DNA of 10,248 nt from assembly GCA_023413645.1 (NCBI GenBank), contig JAEZPN010000014.1, forward strand, positions 1-10,248, in the 5' to 3' direction. Position 1 is the stretch's first letter. Each line of letters begins with the position of its first letter. Both the position numbers and the translations under genes were made by a program. The stretch comes from Bacteroidota bacterium (GTDB lineage: Bacteria > Bacteroidota > Bacteroidia > Bacteroidales > Rikenellaceae). Below, one piece after another: positions 1 to 6,208 of the stretch. Under the pieces are notes generated by a model that saw nothing but the letters and a program-made list of their open reading frames with translations, was not told where the DNA came from and ran no database searches.

Positions 1-341
1 GGCATCTTGCCCTCAGCAATCTCCTTAACCTGGTCCCATGTTACCTGGCCGACCTTCTGACGGTTAGGCTGAGCCGAACCAGTCTGGATCTTAGCTGCTT
101 CCTTGAGCTGAATGGCTACCGGTGGCTGTTTAACTACAAAGTCAAACGACTTATCGCTGTAAACAGTGATGATTACCGGAAGAACCTTACCTGCCTTATC
201 CTGTGTACGTGCATTGAACTGCTTGCAGAAGTCCATGATGTTGACTCCCTTTGAACCCAATGCAGGACCTACTGGAGGTGAGGGGTTTGCGGCACCACCT
301 TTGATCTGCAATTTAATAAATGCAGCAACCTCTTTTGCCAT
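1..341 (-). CDS. rplK: 50S ribosomal protein L11 (3' part outside window)
   Basis: This is the N-terminal ~113 residues of ribosomal protein L11; the family is usually about 140-147 residues, so the last ~30 lie beyond base 1. L11 binds the GTPase-centre region of 23S rRNA at the stalk base and helps factor-dependent GTP hydrolysis. Reading the minus strand from ATG at 341 gives a start MAKEVAAFIKLQI, followed by the family's proline-rich N-terminal segment PSPPVGPALGSKGVNIM, which is the thiostrepton-site region in known L11 proteins. The start is backed by an AAGGA-type site seven bases upstream of the ATG. It follows the nusG stop by 16 bases, in the conserved secE-nusG-rplK order. Confidence 0.97.
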   Translation of the reverse strand, partial: MAKEVAAFIKLQIKGGAANPSPPVGPALGSKGVNIMDFCKQFNARTQDKAGKVLPVIITVYSDKSFDFVVKQPPVAIQLKEAAKIQTGSAQPNRQKVGQVTWDQVKEIAEGKM

Positions 342-357
342 AATTTTCCTTGGTTAA

Positions 358-918
358 TTATTCTTTTTCAACTTGTGTAAAGCTCAACTCCATAGGAGTC
401 TTGCGGCCAAAAATCTTCACACTCACGGTGAGTTTACGATGCTCGTTGTCGACACTCTCAATGGTACCTTGGAAGCTTGAGAATGGACCGTCTGTAACCT
501 TGACGGTCTCGCCGACGAAGAACGGAGTCTCGTTCTCCTCCTCCTTCTGACTTAGCTCGTCGACTAGTCCGAGAATACGACTAACCTCATGTGGACGTAG
601 AGGTGTAGGATTCATCTTGCGGCTGTCTTCCTTGGTGTCACCCAAGAAACCAAGTACATTAGGAATGTTGCGAATGATAATTGGTATTTGTCCAACGAAG
701 GCGGCCTCAATCAAGACATAGCCTGGATATGAAACCTTCTCCTTTGATACTTTCTTTCCGTTTCGGATTGTATATACCTTCTCGGTCGGAATAAGAACCT
801 GTGCTATGTAATCCTCAAGGTGGTTGTGACGAATCTCAGCCTCGATATACTCTTTGACCTTCTTCTCCTTGCCACCGATAGCGCGAACTACATACCACTG
901 CTTAGTAATCTCTCCCAT
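358..918 (-). CDS. nusG: Transcription termination/antitermination protein NusG
   Basis: A 186-residue NusG, close to the usual ~180. NusG binds RNA polymerase across the clamp, suppresses pausing, and through its KOW domain contacts Rho or ribosomal protein S10, coupling transcription to translation. The NGN domain spans about residues 6-110, beginning with QWYVVRAIGGKEKKVKEYI and including the conserved VSYPGYVLIEA segment (residues 62-72). A charged linker (about 120-130) leads to a C-terminal KOW motif around residues 137-163 (VGETVKVTDGPFSSFQGTI). The gene lies 30 bases downstream of secE and 16 bases upstream of rplK in the same operon. No strong ribosome-binding site is visible before the ATG, which is common in this phylum. 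Confidence 0.98.
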   Translation of the reverse strand: MGEITKQWYVVRAIGGKEKKVKEYIEAEIRHNHLEDYIAQVLIPTEKVYTIRNGKKVSKEKVSYPGYVLIEAAFVGQIPIIIRNIPNVLGFLGDTKEDSRKMNPTPLRPHEVSRILGLVDELSQKEEENETPFFVGETVKVTDGPFSSFQGTIESVDNEHRKLTVSVKIFGRKTPMELSFTQVEKE

Positions 919-948
919 TGCTTATAGCACTAAAAAGAACAAATGGTC

Positions 949-1131
949 TTACAACCACTTGTACACCTGAGACATTAGTCCATTGAACGCGTAGTCCATT
1001 GCGAAGACTACCACTGCGAAAATCACTGACGCAATCAAAACAACTTTTGTTGAGCCAATGAGCTGCTGCAACGAAGGCCAAGTTACCTTGTGAACCAACT
1101 CGTTGTATGAGTTCTTGAAATACTTAAACAT
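949..1131 (-). CDS. secE: Preprotein translocase subunit SecE
   Basis: A 60-residue single-span SecE, the short bacterial form. SecE clamps the two halves of the SecY channel in the inner membrane. The protein has an amphipathic N-terminal helix with the family pattern NSYNELVHKVTWPS (residues about 7-20), where the K-V-T-W-P signature is diagnostic. One hydrophobic transmembrane segment follows (about residues 28-50, ending FAMDYAFNGL). It lies between tRNA-Trp and nusG, the usual Bacteroidota arrangement. AAGGA lies a few bases upstream of the ATG and supports the start. The lack of extra N-terminal transmembrane segments is normal outside Enterobacteria. Confidence 0.97.
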   Translation of the reverse strand: MFKYFKNSYNELVHKVTWPSLQQLIGSTKVVLIASVIFAVVVFAMDYAFNGLMSQVYKWL

Positions 1132-1151
1132 ATCTTATCCTTTTTAATTAG

Positions 1152-1222
1152 CAGGAGCAGAGAGATTCGAACTCCCATCAACGGTTTTGGAGACCGCTAT
1201 TCTACCCTTGAACTATGCTCCT
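1152..1222 (-). tRNA. tRNA-Trp (anticodon CCA)
   Basis: A complete cloverleaf can be folded on the minus strand. The acceptor AGGAGCA pairs with TGCTCCT, followed by discriminator G. The D stem is GTTC/GAAT. The anticodon stem GCGGT/ACCGT encloses loop CTCCAAA, giving anticodon CCA. The T arm is GGGAG, TTCGAAT, CTCTC. The length is 71 nt without CCA; the 3' CCA is not encoded, so it must be added by nucleotidyltransferase. The gene sits between tuf and secE and is presumably cut out of the polycistronic transcript. Confidence 0.97.
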
Positions 1223-1273
1223 AAATAAGAGGCAGGCAGAACCTGCCTCTTGGAATTATCTAGAAATCTAAGA

Positions 1274-2461
1274 TTACTCGATAACCTTGATTACCTGACC
1301 AGCACCTACTGTACGGCCACCCTCACGGATCGCGAAACGAAGACCCTCGTTCAACGCTACAGGGTAGATCAACTCTACGTTGATTGTTACGTGGTCACCA
1401 GGCATAACCATCTCTACACCCTCGGGAAGCATCACCTCACCAGTGATATCCATAGTACGGAGGTAGAACTGAGGACGGTACTTGTTGTGGAAAGGTGTGT
1501 GACGGCCACCCTCCTCCTTCTTGAGGATATAAACCTCTGCAGAGAACTTAGTGTGAGGAGTGATTGAACCGGGCTTAGCGATAACCATACCACGCTTAAC
1601 ATCCTTCTTGTCAAGACCACGCATCAAAAGACCTACGTTGTCACCAGCCTCACCCTGATCGAGGAGCTTACGGAACATCTCAACGCCAGTACATGTAGAA
1701 GTGCGGATCTCCTCATCCAAACCGATGATCTCAACGGGATCACCTACGTGGATAATACCAGTCTCGATACGACCTGTAACAACAGTACCACGACCAGTGA
1801 TTGAGAATACGTCCTCAACAGGCATCAAGAAAGGCTTCTCGTTGTCACGAGGAGGCAACTGGATGAACTCATCAACGCTGTTCATGAGCTCCATGATCTT
1901 CTCCTCCCACTGGGGCTCGCCGTTCAAACCACCAAGAGCTGAACCACGGATAACGGGAGCGTTGTCGCCGTCGAAGTCGTACTTAGAAAGAAGGTCACGA
2001 ACCTCCATCTCAACGAGGTCAAGCATCTCAGGATCGTCAACCATATCACACTTGTTCAAGAATACAACGATACGGGGAACGTTTACCTGCTTTGCAAGAA
2101 GAACGTGCTCGTTAGTCTGGGGCATAGGACCATCAGTAGCAGCAACTACGAGGATTGCACCGTCCATCTGAGCAGCACCAGTAACCATGTTCTTAACGTA
2201 GTCAGCGTGACCGGGGCAGTCTACGTGAGCGTAGTGACGGCTTGCAGTCTGATACTCTACGTGAGCAGTGTTGATGGTGATACCACGCTCCTTCTCCTCA
2301 GGTGCGTTATCGATTGAATCGAAGTCACGCTTCTCAGAGAGACCGCGATTTGCCAATACAGTTGTGATAGCAGCAGTAAGAGTAGTCTTACCGTGGTCAA
2401 CGTGACCGATAGTACCGATGTTCACGTGTGGTTTCGAACGATCGAATTTTTCTTTTGCCAT
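1274..2461 (-). CDS. tuf: Translation elongation factor Tu
   Basis: A full-length 395-residue EF-Tu, which carries aminoacyl-tRNA to the ribosomal A site as a GTP ternary complex in the cytoplasm. All GTPase motifs are present: P loop GHVDHGKT (19-26), switch I RGITI (59-63), DCPGH (81-85) and NKCD (136-139). Domains 2 and 3 follow, including GRGTVVTGRIE and the C-terminal RFAIREGGRTVGAGQV region. It is the only protein gene between tRNA-Gly and tRNA-Trp. The gene is separated from tRNA-Gly by about 110 bases of leader with no strong ribosome-binding site. It looks intact, with no missing residue in the motifs checked. Whether a second tuf copy exists cannot be judged from this window. Confidence 0.99.
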   Translation of the reverse strand: MAKEKFDRSKPHVNIGTIGHVDHGKTTLTAAITTVLANRGLSEKRDFDSIDNAPEEKERGITINTAHVEYQTASRHYAHVDCPGHADYVKNMVTGAAQMDGAILVVAATDGPMPQTNEHVLLAKQVNVPRIVVFLNKCDMVDDPEMLDLVEMEVRDLLSKYDFDGDNAPVIRGSALGGLNGEPQWEEKIMELMNSVDEFIQLPPRDNEKPFLMPVEDVFSITGRGTVVTGRIETGIIHVGDPVEIIGLDEEIRTSTCTGVEMFRKLLDQGEAGDNVGLLMRGLDKKDVKRGMVIAKPGSITPHTKFSAEVYILKKEEGGRHTPFHNKYRPQFYLRTMDITGEVMLPEGVEMVMPGDHVTINVELIYPVALNEGLRFAIREGGRTVGAGQVIKVIE

Positions 2462-2571
2462 AGTAATATAAGTATTTAAGTTTTTAAAGTTACTTCTCTA
2501 CTTTGTTTAACAACAAATGCGCAACACTACGCCGGCCTTGGTTTAAGCTTCGAGTGTCACACTGTCTTCTG
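2462..2571 (-). other. Spacer/5' leader between tRNA-Gly and tuf
   Basis: This 110-base stretch carries no gene that I can support. On the transcribed strand it contains a short perfect hairpin about 40-55 bases before the tuf start (positions 2502-2517, arms TTTGTT and AACAAA, loop of four) and a small AGTGT/ACACT inverted repeat near the tRNA-Gly 3' end. It becomes the tuf 5' untranslated region after tRNA-Gly is processed out. In some relatives a further tRNA-Thr occupies this slot (recalled from Bacteroides); no cloverleaf is visible here. Confidence 0.5.
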
Positions 2572-2644
2572 AGCGGAAGACGAGGCTCAAACTCGCGACC
2601 CGTAGCTTGGAAGGCTACTGCTCTATCAACTGAGCTACTTCCGC
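2572..2644 (-). tRNA. tRNA-Gly (anticodon TCC)
   Basis: A 73-nt cloverleaf on the minus strand. The acceptor GCGGAAG pairs with CTTCCGC, followed by discriminator T. The D arm follows TAGCTCAGTTGATAGAGCA. The anticodon stem GTAGC/GCTAC encloses loop CTTCCAA, giving TCC. The T loop is TTTGAGC-like in the GAGTTTGAGCCTC arm. The 3' CCA is not encoded. It is the last of the three clustered tRNAs and the one nearest tuf. Confidence 0.97.
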
Positions 2645-2670
2645 AAAAATACACCGTTCAGAGTATGCCT

Positions 2671-2686
2671 CACTCATTTCTGAGTG
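2671..2686 (-). other. Perfect hairpin between tRNA-Tyr and tRNA-Gly
   Basis: A 6-bp perfect inverted repeat (arms CACTCA and TGAGTG, four-base loop) lies in the 77-base spacer between the two tRNAs. There is no T tract after it, so it is not a standard terminator. A role in marking or spacing tRNA processing is inference only. Confidence 0.4.
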
Positions 2687-2721
2687 ACTTCTTTGCAACC
2701 CCGACGGCGTCATTTTATCTG

Positions 2722-2804
2722 TGGGAAGAGATGGATTCGAACCACCGAAGGCGTGCGCCAGCAGATTTACAGTCTGCCCCATTTGGCCACTCTGGTATCT
2801 TCCC
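2722..2804 (-). tRNA. tRNA-Tyr (anticodon GTA)
   Basis: An 83-nt class II tRNA on the minus strand. The acceptor GGGAAGA pairs with TCTTCCC, followed by discriminator A. The D arm contains CCAGAGTGGCC. The anticodon stem GCAGA/TCTGC encloses loop CTGTAAA, giving GTA. A long variable arm is built around GGCG/CGCC, and the T arm contains GGTTCGAATCC. The long variable arm is the expected class II hallmark for bacterial tRNA-Tyr. CCA is not encoded. Confidence 0.97.
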
Positions 2805-2811
2805 AATATTT

Positions 2812-2832
2812 AAGCCCCTCATTGAGGAGCTT
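2812..2832 (-). other. Hairpin between tRNA-Thr and tRNA-Tyr
   Basis: A 9-bp imperfect inverted repeat fills most of the 39-base spacer: on the plus strand arms AAGCCCCTC and GAGGAGCTT, a three-base loop, one mismatch. It could be an RNase processing determinant or a structural spacer between tRNAs. It lacks a terminal T run, so it is unlikely to stop transcription of the operon. Confidence 0.4.
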
Positions 2833-2843
2833 TAACATTTAAG

Positions 2844-2917
2844 AGCCGATGGAGGGATTCGAACCCCCGACCAGCTGATTACAAATCAGCTGCTCTGGCC
2901 AACTGAGCTACATCGGC
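2844..2917 (-). tRNA. tRNA-Thr (anticodon TGT)
   Basis: A 74-nt cloverleaf on the minus strand. The acceptor GCCGATG pairs with CATCGGC, followed by discriminator T. The D arm begins GCTCAGTTGG. The anticodon stem GCTGA/TCAGC encloses loop TTTGTAA, giving TGT. The T arm is GGGGG, TTCGAAT, CCCTC. CCA is not encoded. It is the first gene downstream of the divergent promoter region and so heads the tRNA-tuf-secE-nusG-rplK unit. Confidence 0.97.
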
Positions 2918-2934
2918 GTTTCTCTTAACGGGTG

Positions 2935-2965
2935 CAAAGGTAATGACTTTTTTTTAATCTGCAAA
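2935..2965 (-). promoter_or_regulatory. Bacteroidota-type promoter for the tRNA/tuf operon
   Basis: On the minus strand a -33 TTTG (2962-2965) and a -7 TACCTTTG (2935-2942) are separated by 19 bases, matching the known Bacteroidota housekeeping pattern TTTG-N19-21-TAnnTTTG. The predicted start of transcription is about 10 bases upstream of tRNA-Thr, a very short leader as expected for a tRNA operon. The flanks are A/T-tract rich, which is common at strong rRNA and tRNA promoters in this phylum. Confidence 0.75.
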
Positions 2966-3057
2966 TTTTTTGCAAACTTTTTTCAAAAAAAATTCATTTT
3001 TACTCTTTCAAAGAACTTTTTGCTCCCCTTTGCAGGGCTTTGGCGCAAAATCGAGTG

Positions 3058-3088
3058 CAAATATACAACTAATTTATGAATCGCGAAA
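3058..3088 (-). promoter_or_regulatory. Possible second (upstream) promoter for the tRNA/tuf operon
   Basis: On the minus strand a perfect -7 TATATTTG (3058-3065) lies 19 bases from TTTC (3085-3088), one base off the -33 TTTG consensus. Transcription from here would run about 130 bases before tRNA-Thr. Tandem promoters are plausible for an operon of this demand, but only sequence resemblance supports this one. Confidence 0.45.
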
Positions 3089-3264
3089 TAGTAAAACAAC
3101 TTTTTTTTGCTTTACCGCTCATTTTTTTAGCATATATACGATTTTTAGGACTATACCTATATTAATATATAAAGAGAGAAGCACGTATCGCACCTAAAAT
3201 TTTCGCATCATCGCGCAACTTTATAGCTATACAAGGAAGATTAATCGAAAATATGGGGTATAAA

Positions 3265-3296
3265 TTTGGCAACTATCCCCTAAGTCATTATCTTTG
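3265..3296 (+). promoter_or_regulatory. slyD: Bacteroidota-type promoter for slyD
   Basis: On the plus strand -33 TTTG (3265-3268) and -7 TATCTTTG (3289-3296) are separated by 20 bases, a full match to the phylum's housekeeping promoter pattern. The predicted transcript starts near 3303, giving a leader of about 40 bases that is A/T rich immediately before the ATG at 3342. Confidence 0.75.
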
Positions 3297-3341
3297 CATC
3301 CGGTTTTCACCAAGTGATATTAACTATTAAACTATAAAAAC

Positions 3342-3896
3342 ATGAAAGTAGAGCAGAACAAGATGGTGAGCGTTGACTACAAGCTCACTGTAGATGGTCA
3401 GATTGCAGATCAGTCACAGCCTGGTCAGCCTTTGGAGTTTATTTGCGGCATGGGCATGTTGTTGCCCAAGTTCGAGGAGGCTATCATGGGCAAGGAGCCC
3501 GGTGAGTCTGTAGCATTCACACTCGAGGCTAAGGATGGTTACGGCGAGGTTATCGCTGAGGCTATCGTTGAGTTGCCCAAGACCGTGTTCATGATGGACG
3601 GCAAGGTTGCTGAGGATATTCTCTTCGTGGGCAGCCAGATTCCTATGGCTACAGCTGACGGTCAGCACATGATGGGTATCGTTAAGGAGGTTAAGGAGGA
3701 GACCGTTATGATGGACTTCAACCACCCCATGGCAGGTAAGACCTTGAACTTCGAGGTTACCGTAGTTGACGTACGCGACACACAGCCTGAGGACCTCGCT
3801 AAGTTCATGGGCGGTGGCTGCAGCTGCGGTGACTGTGGTGGCGGTTGCGGCGACCACGAGTGCGGCGAGGGTTGCGACTGCAACGGTTGCCACTAA
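3342..3896 (+). CDS. slyD: SlyD-like FKBP-type peptidyl-prolyl cis-trans isomerase with metal-binding tail
   Basis: A 184-residue SlyD-type FKBP, expected to catalyse prolyl cis-trans isomerisation and act as a cytoplasmic folding chaperone; no signal peptide is present. The FKBP core opens with VSVDYKLTVDGQ (9-20), followed by FICGMGMLLPKFEEAIMGK and KDGYGE (64-69). An insert-in-flap chaperone segment spans roughly 71-125. The diagnostic DFNHPMAGKTLNFEVTVVDV (125-144) closes the core. The tail, residues 157-184, is Gly/Cys rich, with eight Cys and two His in about 25 residues; in characterised SlyD proteins a comparable tail binds nickel and other metals. The gene has its own promoter, no Shine-Dalgarno match, tandem TAA-TAG stops and a strong terminator, so it is probably monocistronic. 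The metal role here is inferred. Confidence 0.93.
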   Translation: MKVEQNKMVSVDYKLTVDGQIADQSQPGQPLEFICGMGMLLPKFEEAIMGKEPGESVAFTLEAKDGYGEVIAEAIVELPKTVFMMDGKVAEDILFVGSQIPMATADGQHMMGIVKEVKEETVMMDFNHPMAGKTLNFEVTVVDVRDTQPEDLAKFMGGGCSCGDCGGGCGDHECGEGCDCNGCH

Positions 3897-3917
3897 TAGA
3901 GGCTCACTCTATAACAC

Positions 3918-3952
3918 AAAAGATGCTATCCTCATGCGGGATAGCATCTTTT
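3918..3952 (+). terminator. Hairpin terminator after slyD, probably bidirectional
   Basis: A perfect 14-bp inverted repeat (arms 3918-3931 and 3939-3952, seven-base loop) is built around GATGCTATCC/GGATAGCATC with flanking A4/T4. On the plus strand it is followed by a T-rich stretch (TTTTATTTTG), the normal intrinsic terminator form. It lies between the converging slyD and kdsC stops. Read leftward the hairpin also ends in T4, so it can plausibly stop the kdsC operon as well. Confidence 0.88.
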
Positions 3953-3977
3953 ATTTTGCTGGTACGCCTTACAACTC

Positions 3978-4511
3978 TTAATGGTTGATGCCGAGCACGC
4001 CCTTGAGGTTCTTTGCCCACTTATCCTGAGCACGCATAACCTGCTCCACTATATCGCGCACAGCACCGTGGCCACCATTAAACTCCGAGACATAACGCGA
4101 AGCCTCAATAACCTCCATAGCGGCATCTGCAGGGCATACGGGGATGCCCACAAGACGCATACACTCCAAGTCAGGAATGTCGTCACCCATGTAGATCATA
4201 TCCTCGGGATTGAGGTTATAGTCGGCAATGAACTCGCTGATTGCCTGAGTCTTATCCATGCAGTTTAGATACATACGTGTCACGCCGAGCATTGTCAAGC
4301 GGTTCTCGAGCATCTTACCACGACCGCCAGATATGACGCACACCTTCAAACCCTCACGCAATGCCGAAGCGATGGCATAGCCATCCTTAGCATTGTAGCG
4401 ACGGATGAAGTCGCCGTCGGGCGTGGGTATAATACCGCCATCGGTCATCACGCCATCTACATCGAGAACTATCGCCTCAACACGTGCTATATCTTCTTTG
4501 AAGTTTCCCAT
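3978..4511 (-). CDS. kdsC: 3-deoxy-D-manno-octulosonate 8-phosphate phosphatase (KdsC-type HAD)
   Basis: A 177-residue HAD-superfamily phosphatase of the small, cap-less KdsC type, which removes phosphate from Kdo-8-phosphate during synthesis of the lipopolysaccharide inner-core sugar Kdo. Motif I is DVDGVMTDG (17-25), with the nucleophile Asp17 and acid/base Asp19. Motif II is ISGG with Ser61, a Lys sits at 87 (DKTQ), and motif III is MGDDIPDL (108-115). The C-terminal GGHGAVRD (146-153) is characteristic of KdsC tetramers. The gene starts inside the 3' end of the upstream fusion gene (25-base overlap), so translation is likely coupled. It is the last gene before the terminator. A YrbI-like phosphatase with another sugar-phosphate substrate is the main alternative. 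Confidence 0.92.
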   Translation of the reverse strand: MGNFKEDIARVEAIVLDVDGVMTDGGIIPTPDGDFIRRYNAKDGYAIASALREGLKVCVISGGRGKMLENRLTMLGVTRMYLNCMDKTQAISEFIADYNLNPEDMIYMGDDIPDLECMRLVGIPVCPADAAMEVIEASRYVSEFNGGHGAVRDIVEQVMRAQDKWAKNLKGVLGINH

Positions 4512-6208
4512 ATACTCTCAGTTATCAGTTTGTATATCTGTTGTTTACGCTTATCATCAGCAAGCATCTCCATATGTCGCTCCGCTACAGCCATATCGCC
4601 ACGCGCCGCAGGACCCGTCTGCACACTCGTCGGGTCATTCGTTGCTATGGCCTTAGCTGCGGTCTCGGCAATAAGAGGCTTCAGGATGTCGAAGTCCAAG
4701 TCCTCGGTTGCAAGCACATCGCTACCCGCAGCGTAGAGATGATTGACAAAGTTATTTACAAGAACGCCAGCAAGGTGTATCACTTTGCGACGCTCCGAAT
4801 CGGCATACTCAACACGTGAACTTATGCGCGATGCAATATCCATAAGTCGCTCTCGTGTATCATCACTATCCGCCTCGATAAACAAGGGAACCTCACCGAG
4901 ACTTACCTCTCGACCACTTGTAAAGCTCTGCAAAGGATAGATAATACCGCGACCACCCTTACGTGCTGCAATGGCATTCATGGGTACACTACCCGCCGTA
5001 TGCACGACGATTGCATCATCTGGAACTACGAGCGAGGCTGCCACATCCTCTACCGCCCTATCGCTCACAGCTATAAGGTAAAGATCTGCCGGAGCTATAT
5101 CCTCAATATCGCTGCACCACTCTACTCCAACCATACCGGCGATAGCCATACCGCGCTCTGTATTACGGGCATATATCTGTCGCAGCTCTATCTCCTCACA
5201 CGAGGCGAGGGTACGCGCAAAGGCCTCTGCTACATTGCCCGAGCCCACGATTACGACACTCACTGCCGACTCCTTACCTGCAACAGATACACGAATGCGT
5301 CTGCGGTCGATATGCTCATAGCGCTGGCGATACTGCCATACGGCGCAGAGTTCACAACCAACGAGGATGATATTCCACGACACCTGCAGCCATATTATAA
5401 ACAATGGCACCGCAGCCAAACTACCATAGATGACGTTATACGAGGTCATCATCTGCTGGAAGAGGACGTAGCCACGCATCCATATCGACAGTGCCACAGC
5501 CGCCAAAAGACCGGCATAGATAGCATAGCGCCACTTCACGCGCGTATAAGGCAAACACTTATACATCAGCGTTGTAGCCATGGACACCAATGTCAACGAG
5601 AGGGCTCCTCCAGCCACTCTATTCATGCCATCATCCAGCCCCACCATAGCCAACGTATCATAGGCAAAGGTCATAGCCGTAAGCAACATCGTAGGCACAA
5701 AGAGCGCGATGAAGATATAGGCCATATATCGGTAGATGAAACCACGCGAGTCTACAACACCAAAGACGCGATTGAACGACCCCTCTACCATGCGGAATAG
5801 GGCGAATACCATGAAGAGCAACATCGCAATACCGATAACGGCCAAGAAGCCCGGTGCTATGTTGTCGGCAGCACCCTTAGCCACCGCGAGCAGATTATCG
5901 AGCACCACGCCCCACTTATCGGGGACGCTGCTGTATATGAGTTCTATATACCTATCTACATCGCCCACCTTGCCAAGGATAAGCAACACGAGCGTCAAGA
6001 GTGGCACCATCGCCAAAAGCGTATATAGCGTCAGCGCCGCACTATCAATCATCGTGCGGTGTACGTTTACGCCACGCAACGTGTAGTATATTAGGCGGTA
6101 ACCTCTGCGTAGATGACTACGCTCCGCGGCATCCACGCTCAGCAGATTGTGGTGTATAAGTCGCTGCATATGCTTCAACGACCTATTTATCTTCTCTACA
6201 ATTTTCAT
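4487..6208 (-). CDS. BrkB/YihY-family membrane protein fused to DUF2520 Rossmann-like protein
   Basis: One uninterrupted frame encodes two normally separate proteins. Residues about 1-300 (counting from ATG at 6208) form a BrkB/YihY-type inner-membrane domain. It has several transmembrane segments and the family's C-terminal signature YNVIYGSLAAVPLFIIWLQV followed by GCEL (about 257-287). From residue 316 a complete DUF2520 protein follows: nucleotide-binding GSGNVAEAF (about 322-330), HTAGSVPM, YPLQSFT, an all-helical half with HLAGVLVNNFVNHLYA, and TGPAARGD near the end. The function of both families is poorly defined; NAD(P) binding by the Rossmann half is inferred. The ATG at 6208 forms TAATG with the upstream stop and is preferred; an ATG at 6238 would add ten residues and a 31-base overlap. 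At the junction AAGGAG lies six bases before an in-frame GTG (5261-5263), so a separate 258-residue DUF2520 product is possible. Confidence 0.85.
   Translation of the reverse strand: MKIVEKINRSLKHMQRLIHHNLLSVDAAERSHLRRGYRLIYYTLRGVNVHRTMIDSAALTLYTLLAMVPLLTLVLLILGKVGDVDRYIELIYSSVPDKWGVVLDNLLAVAKGAADNIAPGFLAVIGIAMLLFMVFALFRMVEGSFNRVFGVVDSRGFIYRYMAYIFIALFVPTMLLTAMTFAYDTLAMVGLDDGMNRVAGGALSLTLVSMATTLMYKCLPYTRVKWRYAIYAGLLAAVALSIWMRGYVLFQQMMTSYNVIYGSLAAVPLFIIWLQVSWNIILVGCELCAVWQYRQRYEHIDRRRIRVSVAGKESAVSVVIVGSGNVAEAFARTLASCEEIELRQIYARNTERGMAIAGMVGVEWCSDIEDIAPADLYLIAVSDRAVEDVAASLVVPDDAIVVHTAGSVPMNAIAARKGGRGIIYPLQSFTSGREVSLGEVPLFIEADSDDTRERLMDIASRISSRVEYADSERRKVIHLAGVLVNNFVNHLYAAGSDVLATEDLDFDILKPLIAETAAKAIATNDPTSVQTGPAARGDMAVAERHMEMLADDKRKQQIYKLITESIWETSKKI
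5261..5275 (-). promoter_or_regulatory. Ribosome-binding-site-like AAGGAG and in-frame GTG inside the fusion
   Basis: On the minus strand AAGGAG (5270-5275) is followed after six bases by GTG (5261-5263), in frame with the fusion. This GTG is precisely where the DUF2520 domain begins (VSVVIVGSGN) and would give a 258-residue protein, about the normal DUF2520 length. Most genes in this window lack such a clear site, which makes its placement notable. Use as an internal start is inference. Confidence 0.5.

Larger units (their letters stand above)
2918..3341. other. Divergent intergenic region (no gene seen)
   Basis: A 424-base region separates the leftward tRNA/tuf operon from rightward slyD. 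I see no convincing reading frame or RNA gene in it. It is strongly A/T rich with many T runs, unlike the coding regions on either side. It holds the leftward promoter at 2935-2965, a second leftward promoter-like site at 3058-3088, a 12-base AT palindrome at 3158-3169, and the rightward promoter at 3265-3296. Confidence 0.7.

Noticed and set aside
2503..2835. A 110-codon plus-strand open frame
   Set aside because: It runs antisense across tRNA-Gly and tRNA-Tyr, which fold into full cloverleaves; spurious proteins over tRNA clusters are a common artefact.
3414..3893. A 159-codon minus-strand open frame opposite slyD, rich in Ala/Thr/Val
   Set aside because: Its composition is the antisense reading of slyD's GC-rich codons; slyD itself has conserved motifs, a promoter and a terminator.
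4700..5263. The DUF2520 half considered as a pseudogene or frameshift remnant
   Set aside because: The frame is open throughout, the length is normal and the conserved segments (GSGNVA, HTAGS, TGPAARGD) are all present, so it is intact; only its fusion is unusual.
5000..5800. A 266-codon plus-strand open frame opposite the BrkB domain
   Set aside because: It lies entirely antisense to a clear membrane-protein gene, its translation is rich in His/Arg/Tyr with no recognisable domain, and it has no promoter or start context. It is a shadow of the real frame.
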